NCBI GenBank assembly: GCA_017590115.1
Contig: JAGGNK010003335.1
Span: 10,292,286 to 10,356,285, forward strand
Direction of reading: 5' to 3'
Length of the DNA: 64,000 bases
Origin: Montifringilla adamsi
Lineage: Eukaryota > Chordata > Aves > Passeriformes > Passeridae
Below are positions 11,025 through 23,896 of this stretch, piece after piece (the first letter of the stretch is position 1; every line of letters begins with the position of its first letter). A program made the position numbers and the translations under genes. The notes under the pieces were generated by a model. The model had not been told where the DNA came from. It saw only the letters and a list, made by a program, of their open reading frames with translations, and ran no database searches.

Positions 11025-11163
11025 GTGAGGGTCGGGGGACTCTCGAGGGAGCCGCTGGGCGAGGGTCGGGGGGGGTTCCTGTGGGAGCCGCTGGGCGAGG
11101 GTCGGGGGGGCTCCCGTGGGAGCCGCTGGATGAGGGTCGAGGGCTCCCGTGGGGGCCGCTGTC
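10939..11163. repeat. ~34-bp minisatellite over the exon 1 / intron 1 border
   Basis: About seven units of roughly 34 bp are present, each with the pattern 'ctcccgtgggagccgctggg' followed by 'cgagggtcggggg'. Two units start with ttcctgtgggag (10939 and 11076), 137 bp or four units apart. Units vary at several positions, including cgagg to tgagg in the third unit, which makes the best-looking splice donor for exon 1. The high G content with repeated G-runs on the + strand suggests quadruplex potential and copy-number variability. Confidence 0.88.
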
Positions 11164-14100
11164 GCACGGAGCGTGTGCGGGGCTGGGCGCGACCCCTCCC
11201 ATCACAGAGGGCAGCGAGAAGCCGCAGCCGCCCCCATAAGAGGAGGGGGCAAGGGAGGGAGGCCGGGGTGGGTTGCTGTGGTCCCCGGGAAGGAGCTGGT
11301 TTATGTATCCTGTGCCTGTGTTGGAGGGGGAGCGCGAGTACTTTCTTGGCAATTCACGGGTGCGGGGACGGGAGGGTCTCCTTGCCTTTTTTTGGCTGAG
11401 CGCGGTAAGAGAATAAAGCAAGGTCTTTGCTTCTTGCGCCAAGGAGTGAGGCAGGGGAGCTCGTCCCACCCGTGCACAGAAAAGAACGGCAATTCCGTTT
11501 CTCAAGGGTGTGCCTCAGTGCCATTTCTCTTCACCTGCCTTGGAAGGTGTGGGAAGCAAACATCACCTGTTACTCTGCGTCCCCGCAGAGCTCAGGGCGA
11601 GGGCTCGCCGAGAGTACCAGGTGGAGCTTGCGGATTATGTCAGTGCAGTGATGCTCCTTTGGGAAGAGAGAAGCGGATAACTCTTCCTGAGAGGCAGAGG
11701 ATGCCCGCCGGATATGTGGCCTGAGGATGTTGCAACACATGGCTGCGTTCCTTTCTTGTCCCACTGGTGTAGTAGTAAATTTAACAGCCAACCTGTCTGT
11801 GCAGCGTGTGAGTCAGGAAGGCTGGATCACCCAAATTAGACGTTTGGAAGCACAGTTTAGCTGCACTTACTTTTGGCTGTGTAATAGCTTTGTCCCCTTC
11901 TGGGTTTAGCTTTGTGCCATTAAGAATGATTGGGACTTGAAAGCTTGAAATGTCATTGTGTAACTATCAGTTCAGCTGCCACTCTAAAAGGCTCCGCTTG
12001 TTCAAAACCACTTAAAACTCTTAGTCGTCTAAATCTTTCCCTCCTTGGAGACTTCCTGCTGTAACTGCACCGTAAAGGTGGAGAAACCTGCTGTGACAAT
12101 TTCTGCTCTGAGGGAGAGAAGGCTCTCAAAGAGCTGTATTCAAACTGGGACTGAGCTCTTCTTTCCCCCAAGAAATGCTTTTTCAAATTCAAGCTTTTTA
12201 GTGTAAGTCTGGATAAAACCATGCTCATGTCCCATGCTGTTGGGGAACTGGATCAGCTGTTGCCTGTCGTAAAACATAAATTTGCAGCAGATCTTCAAAT
12301 CTGCGCAGAAGTCCTTTTGACTTGATCACACAGTGATCATTATATGCCTGGAGTTCCTGATGTTACTGCCTTATGCTTGTATTTCTGTGGGATGCAGGGA
12401 ATCTATTTTGCATGACTGGTAAAAACCAAGCCCTGCTCCACAGCTTCATGTGTTAGGGCAACATGAAGACCTTTGTAAAATCATGTGTCCTCCAAAGGTA
12501 ACGAGGAGAAAGTTGGTAATTATTCTTAGGAGGCTTCAAAGTAGCAAGTTGGCTTTTATGCTTTTGGTCTTCCAAAATTGTCCTTGTACTGTAGGTTTTG
12601 GGTAGGTGTAAGCCAGGCAGCATCTCTGCTGATTTCTGTGTCCTTGCAGTGTTCTCGGCGTTCAGCTCTCCTGAGCTGCCCATGTTGTACACAATGCCTG
12701 CTCCATTTTTCTTTATGTCTCTGTAAAGTATGGCAGCTGTCAGTGATTTGAGATCTGCTTTTGTTTTGATGGTGTGTGGAGCTGGGCAGGAAACGCCTGT
12801 GTAGCTCGCAGGAAAATTCGCAGTAAAACCTCTCTGCACTCTTGTAAATCAGAGTTGCTGGATTTTAGGCTGAAGGCTTCATCTTCCACTCTAATTAACG
12901 TGGAGTTATGGGCTGCAGGGGGTCTGTGAGTGAAGATATATTTGTGTTATGGGCTTATTTTTTGAATGATTTGGCTCTGCAATGATAGCTCCAGTTACAC
13001 TGAGCAAGGGAAAACATAGCCTTAAGGACAACAGGCTGTCTTGGTAAAAATAATTTCAGATGAAGCAGAATAAAAACAACTCAAATGTGATTTTGTTTTT
13101 CTGTTTAGTTGTGTGGGTTTGTTTTACTGTTGTCATAGAGGTATCTGCTAGCTGACTGCAGAGAGTTTTTTGGGCATCTTCACAATCAATGGTTTCAGCC
13201 TCCCTTCCTTGGTCCCGTCAACCATTCAAGGGTTTTGTACTTAATAATCAACTTCCAGCTTGTAAATGAATATGCTGTTTGTCTGCTTGTTCTTGAAGCC
13301 TTTCAAAAGAGCTGACTTCTTAATACAAAACTCCAGATGATAGGAAGGAATATAATGAAAAAATATATTCAGAGCAGTCAGAAAAGATTTTCTTCTGTTT
13401 CTGGCTTTAATTTGCCTTTTTGTGCAGGCTAATCTTTGAATTGAGGACATTTCCTATGTACTTCAGAATTGAGCTTTTCAATGAAATCTCTGTCCAGGCT
13501 CATTCTTTCTCTTTAAATGGTGTCTGCTGTTTCAGTCAGTAGTTTTATCCCTCAGAGTAAAAGCAGAAGAGGAGAAAAGGTTTTAAGAAACAGCTGGATT
13601 AAAGCTATAAAACAATTCCTAGAACCTTGTCGTATTGCTAAAATTTTGAAGTTAGAAACCACCCAGGAGTTCTTGTTGTCTGTCTGTGCTGCATGTTACC
13701 TTCAGTAACATGGCAATATGCATCACTATAGGTGATTTGGCTTTATTTAATCTTTCTAGTGCCCGAAACAAATGTATCAGAAAATTAAGCAATCAGAAAC
13801 GATGTAAATATATTCTAGGGAAGATTATTCTAAATGGTTTCTGCGGAAGTGCCTAGGCAGCTAATTGCTTCTGTATTTACATGTTCAGGGGAAACATTAT
13901 GGTGGCTGAAAATAGTGTCTTGCTTTAATAAGGAGGGTGAGGTATCTGCTCTTTCCTCTGCCTTTGGGTTTGTTCTTTTGCAGCTCTGTGGGTGTTTCTC
14001 CCTCCACAGAGGGGAGATGGAGAGAAGTCATCAAGGTCTTGGCCTCAAGGTCGTGCTGCAGATCTCCTTAGAAAAACTGAAGCTCTGAGTTAGTCCTCGC

Positions 14101-14914
14101 TTAACTGCTGTGTGCTCAGAAGTGGCCTCTGTCACTCTGTGCAGTGCTCAGCAGAGGAGATGATCTGGGAAGTCCTTTTTTCCTGGGCTGTGTAACAGGT
14201 CTGGCTTTAAATTGGGCTGGTGGCATCGTGGTACTGAAGTGTTTCTGCTGACAGCTTAGAAGCTGCTTTGACTTCGTGACTGTGCTGTTTGCTCATCACT
14301 ACGTGTGTCTCAGTGTGCTCACGGAATGCAGATTGACTTTTCTGTAGATTCATCTTTTTCTTTTTTTAACAACTATTCAATAAGTAAAAACATACGATCT
14401 GTGGGTGTGGGGGTAGGAAGAAGCAGAAGGAATGCAGCTATTCCTTTTGTTTCTTGGATCTCTGCTGTCTGCCTCAGAGGCTGCTGAGCATCCTCAGCCC
14501 AAATGTTTAATTGATGTGGATGTAGCTTTGCAGTGTGTAAACCCTGGATGAGTTAGGCTGTGGGATGGTGGCTTCTGTTTGGGCTAATGCAAGTGTTTAT
14601 GTGGCTTTCAATGCTCTGCAGAGCTGCTGCTCTGCTCTTCTGTGGTCAGGCTGGAGATCTGCACTGTGTGAAACCTGCTGTTCTGAGAATGTGGCTTTTG
14701 AGCTCAGAGAGATACTAAGCTGGAAGGTTTTTCTTTGAATTGCTGGCTGAAAGCGCTGTAGCAAATTAGCTGCCTTTCGTGGCAGTGCGTTTTTATCTGA
14801 TATGATGAATGCTTTATGGAGTCGCCCTGTAGCTTGTTGTAGCAGTAATTTGTGCTCTATAAATTAACTTGGGAGCATGATGGAAGTGTATAAATCACAT
14901 TGGTGATTGTGTGG

Positions 14915-14927
14915 TGCCCTCTGCTGC
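14915..14927 (-). promoter_or_regulatory. CTCF-like motif, 12 of 13 positions
   Basis: The + strand reads tgccctctgctgc. The reverse complement GCAGCAGAGGGCA differs from the CTCF core CCASYAGRKGGCR only at the first base. It lies about 4.1 kb inside intron 1 and has the same orientation as the motif at 9541. Confidence 0.35.
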
Positions 14928-17900
14928 CGGCAGGCTGGAGTGATGTGGGGTACACCCTCCTGCTGCTTCCTTGACAATGAGAAGCCAACTGCAAATTTGG
15001 GATTGAAAAATGCCTTGAGAGGGTGCTGCTCTTGGAAAGTTTGGGGTGACAAACTTTGGTTTTAGTGCTGTTGAGCCTAAAGTTTCCAGCCAGCATGCTG
15101 AAAATGCAGCCCTGGTGGTGACTGAGTGGGGAGTGATGCTGCTTGTGTCTTCCTCAGCTGAGGAAGAGGATGAGATTTGCTGTTCTGACCTGGGAGCAGC
15201 TGTGAGCTTGTCAAGGTTTGTCAGCATTGTAGCGTGGTTGGCAAAAACTAATAAAGAAGAGGGAACCTGTTAAACAACTGGCTGGGGAGGGAGAAGGGTT
15301 TGGGAAAAATTAGAGGAACAGCTGTTCTGCTCTCTGCCAGCTAGAAGGGAATTGGACAACCAGCTTGCTGTACTTCACAGGTTCCTCTGGCCGACTGGTG
15401 TGTCCTAGACCTTGCTGCTGCTCCTGTCTGGGGCACTGCTGTGTTGGCAGCTGTGTTTGCCAGGCACTCATCAGCTGATGTAAAGGGAAACTTTGAAAAG
15501 CTTGTTTTTTTAAGTATAGTGGCATCTAAGGACTGGAGTGCAAGTGCTACAGCTGAACAAGCCTGTTTTTACTTAAGAGTGAGTGATGGAATTTGGGCTA
15601 CTCTGAAGTTTATTACTTCAGTGAGTGCACTTGTGAAATGAGCAGGGTTTCCTGAGCTAGGTAAGTGTGGCCTTCACTTGGGATTAGCAAAGGGAGCTGA
15701 AGTGAAGTGTCTAAACCATCTCACAACTGTAAAGTTCAAAGTAAAATTTGAAAATATGCTTATAAAGGAACTGGACCTTTCAGTGGCCTTCACTCCAGGT
15801 CTTATTGTGGATCTTTGTTGTAATAGCAACACAGAGCTGAATGAACAGATGGGGTGTATTGCAGGTCTCCTATGCTGTGTGAAAATAAAAGGTTTATTAT
15901 ACTTTGTTCTTCATCATCGAGCAGGTCCTTCTGTTATTGGAAGAGTGGTTCTGTTTCACTGTTCAAACATGCTCCATATGCACTTAATTGCTGCAATGGT
16001 GACCTTTCTTCATGGTAGGAAGAGTTCTACTGCAAAACTTTTTGACTCCTGGCATCTGGCCTGCGCTTTAGGTCACTGGTGAAAACCATAATCATGTGGT
16101 GATCTCCAGAGCTGTGTGCTTTTGCTGAAAGAATATGAATCCAGTTGCAAGAGACAGCTGATTTAAGAGCAACCACAGATAACTACCAGTTATTTGAATT
16201 CAGAGGACTGAAAAACTACCAGGAAGTTACTTATTACCAGTGAGGAGGGTTGGTGAAATTAGGCAGAAAAATGTTATCATTCAGACTTTGTTAAATAGTG
16301 CCACCTTCCACTCCCTGTTTGAATACAGGTAAAAGATAAAGAGCTGCAGTTTCCCTTCCTGTCACTCTATATTTGCTTCCTTGTGGAGCCAGCTGTAACC
16401 TTGCTTACACTGTGTAGGAACAGACCCTCTCTGACTTTCAGGAAGTTGTATCCAGGTGTTAAAACAAATCTGCATGCTGCTGCTGTTTGTTTGCAGCCTT
16501 TTCCAGTGGCAGGTGAAGGCAGGCAGCCTTCAGCTTCCTTCTGGGAAGTACAGAGCTGGTGGGGTGCATTTGGAGTTGGTAGGAAGGATTCTGCTGTGTG
16601 CTGGAAATATCAGTAGAAGAAAAATTATGCTGCAGGAATTTTTGATTGCCCATGAAAGCAGCCATTTCAACCTGCGAGCTTGTTATTGGGTAGGTTTTAG
16701 TGGAGCTGTCAGTGGTGGGTTTTTATGGAGTGCACCTCAACCGGAGTGCAGTGTGCTGAGTTCCCCGGTGCTTCAGCAGGGTGTAAGTGCTGTAAATGGT
16801 GTAAATGCTCGTGGAAACAAAGCTGCTGTGATATTTGCCATCAGAGGACACTCTCTTTCTCTAGTGTCCATCCTGCTTCATGCTTCCATCCTTGTTAAAT
16901 TCTGTGGAGTAACCGGAGTTAACAGTTCAGCTTCTGTTCAGTTCAATACAATTCTGTGTACACTCAGGGAGAGAGGTGGCTGCAGTGACTTTGTGAATAT
17001 GAAATTTTTTACTAGTTACAAGTCCCCTCAGGTCAAGTGACCTGAGTGTGTGTGTAGATTTTTTTTTTTTTTCCTGAATTACTGTGTATAGAAAACTGGA
17101 AAGGCTGAATGGATTAAAAACTGTCTGCTGTGATGGCAAGCAGGCATTAATAATTATTTTAACAGTCATTCATTTAAATATTATTTAAATGTTGCTTCAA
17201 TCAGACTGAGCTAGATTGGGAATAGTTACTTTCTGTTAATTTAATTTGCTCTCTGTTCCTATTCTGAAATCAAATCAGGAATAGCCTTTCTGCCTGACAT
17301 TTGCACTTTGTCTTAATCTGATCTCCTGTCCCTGGACAAAAGGATTTTGGTCAGTCCTAGTGCAGTCTGGCCACTTGCATATTCCTTCTAGATGCAGCTT
17401 GGCCTGGGATTCCTCTGCTTCTAGAGAGTTGTATAAATGACATTCTATCTTGCCTTCAGGCCCCAGATTGTTTGCAGAACCAAAAGCTGTCGGTGAGGAT
17501 TTTTAGCAGTTCAGGGATAGTGTGAATCTGTTTATCATGTTTCACAGACTCCTGAACAAATTCTGGTGCCTGAGTCACTTTCAAGAGTGTAACAGTGTGA
17601 TGCTTAATTTCCAAACCAGGGATAATAGCCCCCACTTTCTAATTTTAAAAATTCATGTTCTGCTTTCAGACTGCCTTTTGTCTTGGTGATGGTGAAAAAG
17701 CTTCCTTATTCTCTGTTATCTCTTGAAGATTGTGCTTGTGGTTTTCCCTTCAGGTCATGACTTCTTACAGCTCAGGGAGCCAGTAAGTGCTGCTGGTCCT
17801 GCTTTATTCCACATGAAGCCTGGCCTCTCAGTGGCAATGGTATCTTTTTTATCAGTGTAACCAACACCCGTGGTGGTATTTCCTGCATTTGTGTTATCCT

Positions 17901-20900
17901 GCATGGGTGATGGATAGACAACAAGGAATGGAGTGTTTATCTACACAGCTTTGTTAAGAATATAAGTAGTAGTGGATATCAAATTATGGCTAACTTGTCA
18001 GACTCTGCCTCTTTTGTTAGATTTACAGGGTCTGGCAAACGATTGGAGAAAGCTACAGATCAGTAAATCAATATGAGCACAAAGAGTTGCCAGGCAGTCC
18101 TCCTTTTCAAATGCCTGGGTAGAAGAGTAACTTCTACTGTGTCTGAGATCTGCTGGCAGCTCTGCACCCCCTAAAATACAAGAAATGAGTTGTTTGACAT
18201 GTCTCTTTATTGTTCCTTGTATAAACTTGATAAAGCTTTAACTTGCAGCTTCAAAGAAGGGAGGTCTACCATTTTTCGGTCCTTAAGTTTGCTTTTCTTT
18301 CTAAATAATTACCTCTCTTCCCTTTTGCAGTTCCTCCATTTTCTCTAATCTTAGCTCTAGGTTATAAGAGAGCTCCCTAGAGCATATATCTATAATTAAG
18401 GCTTTTAAACCACAATTACAGTGGAGCATCAGTGGTGCTCTGGTGCAACCAATATCCAAGGGAGAAACTTGCTTCAGCAGAAAAGTTGTTGATTGTATTA
18501 CAAACAAAATCTCTCCTGTCCCACTCAGAGTTTCCTCTGATACTGCTTCATGCCTTCCCACTTTGCTAAGTTATCTTCCTAAAGCTGATGGCCATTAATG
18601 GCATGTCTTGTGTAGCTCACAAGAATAAAAAGGTTTTATTTAGTCCCTCTGTCATTTTCTGGAAACACAGGCTGCCAGCTCTACTGCAAATCCTGTCCCT
18701 CACGAGTACATTCAGAGAACTCGAGGGTTTAAAATGGAAACCCTGTTTTAAGCAAACTCACGTAACTCATGTGGATATTTTGATTCTTTCTTTGGCCAGA
18801 AATAGAAAGCAAAGGAAGGGAAGGAGGATGGAGTCTACGAAGGCTTGACTGTGTTGTGCTGCCCAGCTTGGTGGAGAAGCTCACTCTTAATGTCACCAAA
18901 TAAGATGACTGTGTCTTCCAGTCTCAACTTCTTGTTAATTTCTCAGCTTTAATACCCTTTTCCTTTGTAATTAGCACAAGCAGCAGAAAGCAACTTCTAA
19001 AAACTGTCTTTGAAAACAGTGAATGCTGACATCCTTCCCTTTTAGGCTGCAAATTGCTTCTGCCCAGAGGTAACTCATTTCTGATCAAAGCATCTCCCCT
19101 CACCACTAATGTGTATTTCTCATGTGTGTGCCATGTGTAGCTGATCTAACAGTGACCTGACACCTTTCCCGCATGTAGCTTTCAAAGAGAGAACTTGTCC
19201 TGTTCTTTGTGGTTGCAGATCACAAGGCAACTGCTGAAGTGAAACTTCCAAAAGGCTCATCGGAATATTTTTTTTTTTAAATACACGGAAAATGCAGCTC
19301 TTTACTAAAATAATGACCAGCAAAGAGGTTAATTTCAAACAAAAAGGACTCGTGTCTTAAACTTGGATGCCTGTAAATGAAACCTGTCTTCCTGCTGCAG
19401 TACTATTTGGTCATAAAAATAAAAGATTCACAGAATAACAGTAAATCAGTCTGTCTCCTGAAAGAATTTTAATTTTCTGGATGCATGGAATTTCTTGTTT
19501 GAAAAAAATCTGGTTAGATTGGCATTTTGTCTTTGTCAGTCAAGGTCTTGTGATGTTTTGGGACTTCACCAGATCTTATCTGTAAACACGGTCAGCGGTC
19601 CCTCCTCCACACAGAGCTGTCTTGCTTCAGCCCTCCTGAACAACTGGGGCTTTTTTACAAGCTTAAGTTGCTATGAAAAGTTCTGCTCTGCTTGATCCCT
19701 AAAGCCTGAAATCCTTTGCTTGCAGCTATGTGTGCAAGCTAAGGTGACTTTTCAAAGGAAAGTCATTTCATTCTCTGTCTGCTTATGGTTATTCAGAAGA
19801 CCTAATATTTAAAATCCCCTAATAGCCAGTCTTGTTTTTTTCTCAGTGGAAGATCACATAGGCTTGTTTTTCTGTAAGTTGCCTTTATTTGTGTTCAGAT
19901 TCATTTGCGAGGTTGCATTTACCTAGTTGATCACACTAGCAAGGAAACAATTTTTCTCCATGATGGCAAAGAACTAGATTTTTTTTTTCTTTCTTGAGCT
20001 TCCCTAATGTTTCCCAGCCTTCAGACTGAGTCCAAAGAAGAAATGTTCACAGGGATTAGTAAGCATGAGGTGTTTCTTAATAAATAAAACAGGTGAAACA
20101 GAGTTTGAGTGTTCTTAACACTTAGACCAAAGTTTTCAAAGATGTCTTAGAATATGATGTTCTTTTGAAAGATAAGAGTTGTAGTGACTTTGATCTAGGG
20201 TATGGTATAAAAATAACCACAACCAGGACTGGCATCCCGTAAGATTTCTTTTTGTTTGTTTTCTGGGGTTTTTTATAATATTTTTAAAAGAGTAAGCAGC
20301 TCCTTCACTTCTGCTCAGACTGACTTTAATCTTCACTCTGCTTCCTTGGAAGTGGTTCTCTTTAGAGACTGTAATTTCAGCTCAAATAAATACAAGCAAA
20401 ATATATTCCATCACTGAAGAAAATCAGAACCCCAAAAACTAGATAAATACAGACATAATGATGTTGTAAAAGGCTTTCATTGGTCAAGGAAGTAATTTTC
20501 TGTAACATTACAGAAGGTCACTTAAATTTAGCCTGTCAGTCCATGTTAGCCACTGTGTAACAGGCTTATTCAGGATCTCAAAAAGAAGTGAACCCTGTGA
20601 TTATCTTCTGTTTTCTCATTTATCTCCCTGGTGGCCTGTTGCCAGTGTTTTATGTGTGATAGCCAAGTAAGAAGGAATAACTCCTTTTTTCCACTCCTGT
20701 GCATGTTGGTTTTGCTGATCCACAAAATACACTCTGGGCTGTCACTTCCCTTTGATTCTCAGGCTGTGGCTTACTGTGTCAGAAATATTTAAAACTCCTA
20801 TGGATATCTTGCTGCTGCATGCTGCCTATTTTTTTTAATGTGTGTGGCTGTTTTGGAAACTGATTCAAGGTACTAATTTAGCCTAGGAAAAAAAAATCTC

Positions 20901-23877
20901 CCTTCAGAAAACCAGCGTCTGCTCACAGGTCTTATTTGTAGCAGTGAAGAAGTTATATTGGTACCATTAAAGTGTTTGGAGTGAGATTTCTCAAGACTAT
21001 TTTGCTTGCTAGGTACTGAGGGCATGGAAGTAAACTGCAAAAATATCTGCCAAGTATTGGAAGACTTGGGATTTTTATGTAGAAAGTGGCAGAATTGTAT
21101 CTGGTTATGTGTATGGAGACCAGAGAACTATCCAGGTTATCATTCTTGCTGTTGCAGCTGATTTTTGGAAGCGTGATTCTTGACCCATTGTGCCCCAGAT
21201 GGTTTCTGATCTTCAGATGTGAACTGTGTGCTGTGCTAATGGAAGATGGGAAAAGTCTTATCTGCAACATGTGAAGGTCCTACTTGTCCTTGATTTTCAC
21301 TGCTTCAGAGAATCTGTGTAAAATCTGTTAAATTAAAAACATAACAAATTTTCATTCATTGTACTGTCATATTTTCTGCAAATAGGAACTTGGGCCTGCT
21401 GATTACAGAAAAAGAGTCCTTGGCAAAGCAATTGCAGACTAACAAGTAAGTGTCTTGAACCTCAGTCTGTGCCAACATCCTTTTCTGTGCATCTTGGCCA
21501 AAGCTGTTATCAGCATAAATTTACACTGGTCATCCTGGGTGAAAGGCCTAAGCTGAGGAAACAACTGATGGTTTGTGGCTTTTCAAGTGCTGATATTTTT
21601 ATAATAAGTGGCTGCTCCTGGTAGAAATGCATCTGAGAAGGTATGAATTGTCATGAATATGTGAGCAGAGAGCACTGGCATTGCTGATAAATTAACTGGG
21701 AATTGTCAGTTGTGTAGCAGAACTCAAATATTGGCTTAACCTGAAAATGTGAAATTAAATAGAAAAGAACAGATTTTCTCTCTGGATACTTGAAAACAAT
21801 AACAAGTCATGTGAAAACTTGGTTTAGAAATTATTTCTAGAGGGTATGAGTTTTCAAGCCTAATGCAGTGAAGTCTATTTTTATAGTCCTTGAAAACAAA
21901 ACCTGACAGACCATATTTGCCAGCACTTATATTGCTCTGGTGACAGTGCTTCTTTTTAGAGCATGCCAGAGGAAATACTCTGTGCTGGAGCATATGTCAG
22001 TGATTAGTGGGACCAGTGCTGCAGGATGAAGTGGAAGAAATATGGTTGTGTGAAGAAAAAGCTGAATGGACAGAACGTGAGAAATCTAGCAGTTTATGGG
22101 TCGGGTTTAGGGTAGGAATGGAAAATAGTTATTTTTAGGGATGTCTGTATGTAGCTGACATTCTGTCTTCCAAATCACTGAGGTTTAACTGAGAGGATGA
22201 CTGCTGTCTTTCTCTCTGTGTTCCTCTTAATTTCTTTCTTGTGTAGGAAACTGTTTTCCCTTTGAATCGATCACTGTTTGCATTATGCAGGTGTCAGATA
22301 ATGCAGGTATTTGTATGCTCAGGGTGAACTGAAAACCTCAGGAAGTGAGAGACTTTGGCACCCACCCCTTTCTGTGAATTTGTGGATTTAAGGGTTGAGG
22401 CAGAGAATGATCCTCAGAAACCAGCTGAGTCTCTAGACCTGACATCCTGGCTCCAGAATTCTTGCCAGTCAAGCCCACGAGGTGTGGGCTCATGTTTGGG
22501 TTTGGGTTTGGATTTGTCAGCTCCTTCTCCCCCCGAGCCATCCTTGGCACTGACCGCCCTGTGGAGGATGCTGGGGTCAGAGCACAGCTCTCAGCCCCAA
22601 GTTCTGCACCAGCCATGTGGGACTCTGGGTGCTTGTGTTCCAGCTCCTGGGCTGGAGGGAAGAGGAGGAGGATGGAGCCCTGCTGCCCTTCTCCAGGATC
22701 ACTGACAGCTTTCACTCAACTGCTGCAGTGCAGTAGCTACAGCCTCCCTGCTTTGACCATCCAAAATAACAAATATCTGTGTTCTGTGCAGGCACCAAAG
22801 CATGCAAACAAGTACAAGTGATTTGTGTGCAATATAGAGGCACCACTGTACATAAATGTACACCTGGAGAAACCAGGTGAAAAGCTTGTCATACCCAGAT
22901 GTTTTAATGGGGTGTGCAAGTGCCCACAGACCTCACTCAAGGACACAGACCCCACTGTGGGAAACACAAAGCTGGAAGTTGAGCTGCAAGATGCACAGCC
23001 TTGTGATTTTCAAGTTTCTTGTATATTTAGCCCTTGACATCATAGGTTAGTCATCAGTCAAGTGCTGTAAAAATGTTCTGCTGCCTCACCCTGTTTTTCA
23101 TATCTTGTCACTTACATTGGAGTGCTCCAAAATTTTTGCTGTTCAACATAAATGGGAACAAAATGAAAATGCTCTGTTCCCTTTATCACAATTGATGCCT
23201 GTACTTGAACTTTGCCAGTATTTGTTTATGAAAACTGCTTGTTTTCCCCTCTGAAATGTTTTTGTCAGAGCAGCTCAATACAACTTGTATTAGGGGAAGT
23301 CAGAAGAGGTTAGAGAATCCCTGAAAACTGGGAGAAGAATAGATTAGATCGCTACATAGAATTACCTAACTGGTATCAAAATTAGACTGCTGCTGCAAAG
23401 TAGACATTTGGCTATTAATATTTTAAAAAATAATGCAAGAAGCCAAGCAATATTCAGTTAAATGCAAGTTATTAAATAACTGTCTTCAGCTCACTACACT
23501 TGTGATTTACCTGATTTAGACTTTTTTTGGCAAAGCTTTCCCTCATATTTAAGTGTTTTTAAAGCTATTTTAGCTCTGGTTTTTTTACTAAAAACCTGTA
23601 AAGTTCTTGCTTTTGAATAACTCTTGAGATAACTGGAAAAACAGAATTAAATTATTTGGGCCCTTCAGGGAAAAGTGAAGGCTTCATGAGATTTGATTTG
23701 TATTTCTGTAGCACACAGGAGGCCTAGTCAGAAGTCTGCAAGGAGAAAATAAAGCACCCAAAGGCAGACTGTTTGCCATAAAATAACTCAAACTGAAAGT
23801 ATATATTTATTTTCCTTTCCTAAATTTTCTCTGTAGAAAATATCTTAAAAATTGGAGTGTTTGCTGGTACTTGTACC

Positions 23878-23896
23878 AAAAAAAAAAAAAAAAAAG
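23878..23896. repeat. A homopolymer (19 A)
   Basis: A run of 19 A follows 'cttgtacc'. No target-site duplication or retroposed body could be identified beside it, so it is listed only as a simple repeat. Confidence 0.8.

Larger units (their letters stand above)
9790..11260. promoter_or_regulatory. CpG island and GALNT10 core promoter region
   Basis: GC and CpG content rise sharply from about 9.8 kb and stay high to about 11.26 kb, covering the 5' UTR, exon 1 and the start of intron 1. No TATA box is evident near the start. GC boxes and an ETS-type site lie 150-220 bp before the ATG, as expected of a TATA-less housekeeping promoter. The transcription start is not defined by the sequence; I infer it lies around 10.6-10.75 kb. 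The island also contains three independent tandem repeats, annotated separately. Confidence 0.8.

Noticed and set aside
10565..11505. Long minus-strand open frames (200 and 246 codons) opposite exon 1
   Set aside because: They arise from the GC-rich minisatellite and CpG island, where stop codons are rare in every frame. Proline/arginine-rich translations are typical of this artefact.
22494..22516. Telomere-like (TTTGGG)n repeat
   Set aside because: Only about three to four units, and not the vertebrate TTAGGG telomere unit, so no interstitial telomere can be claimed.
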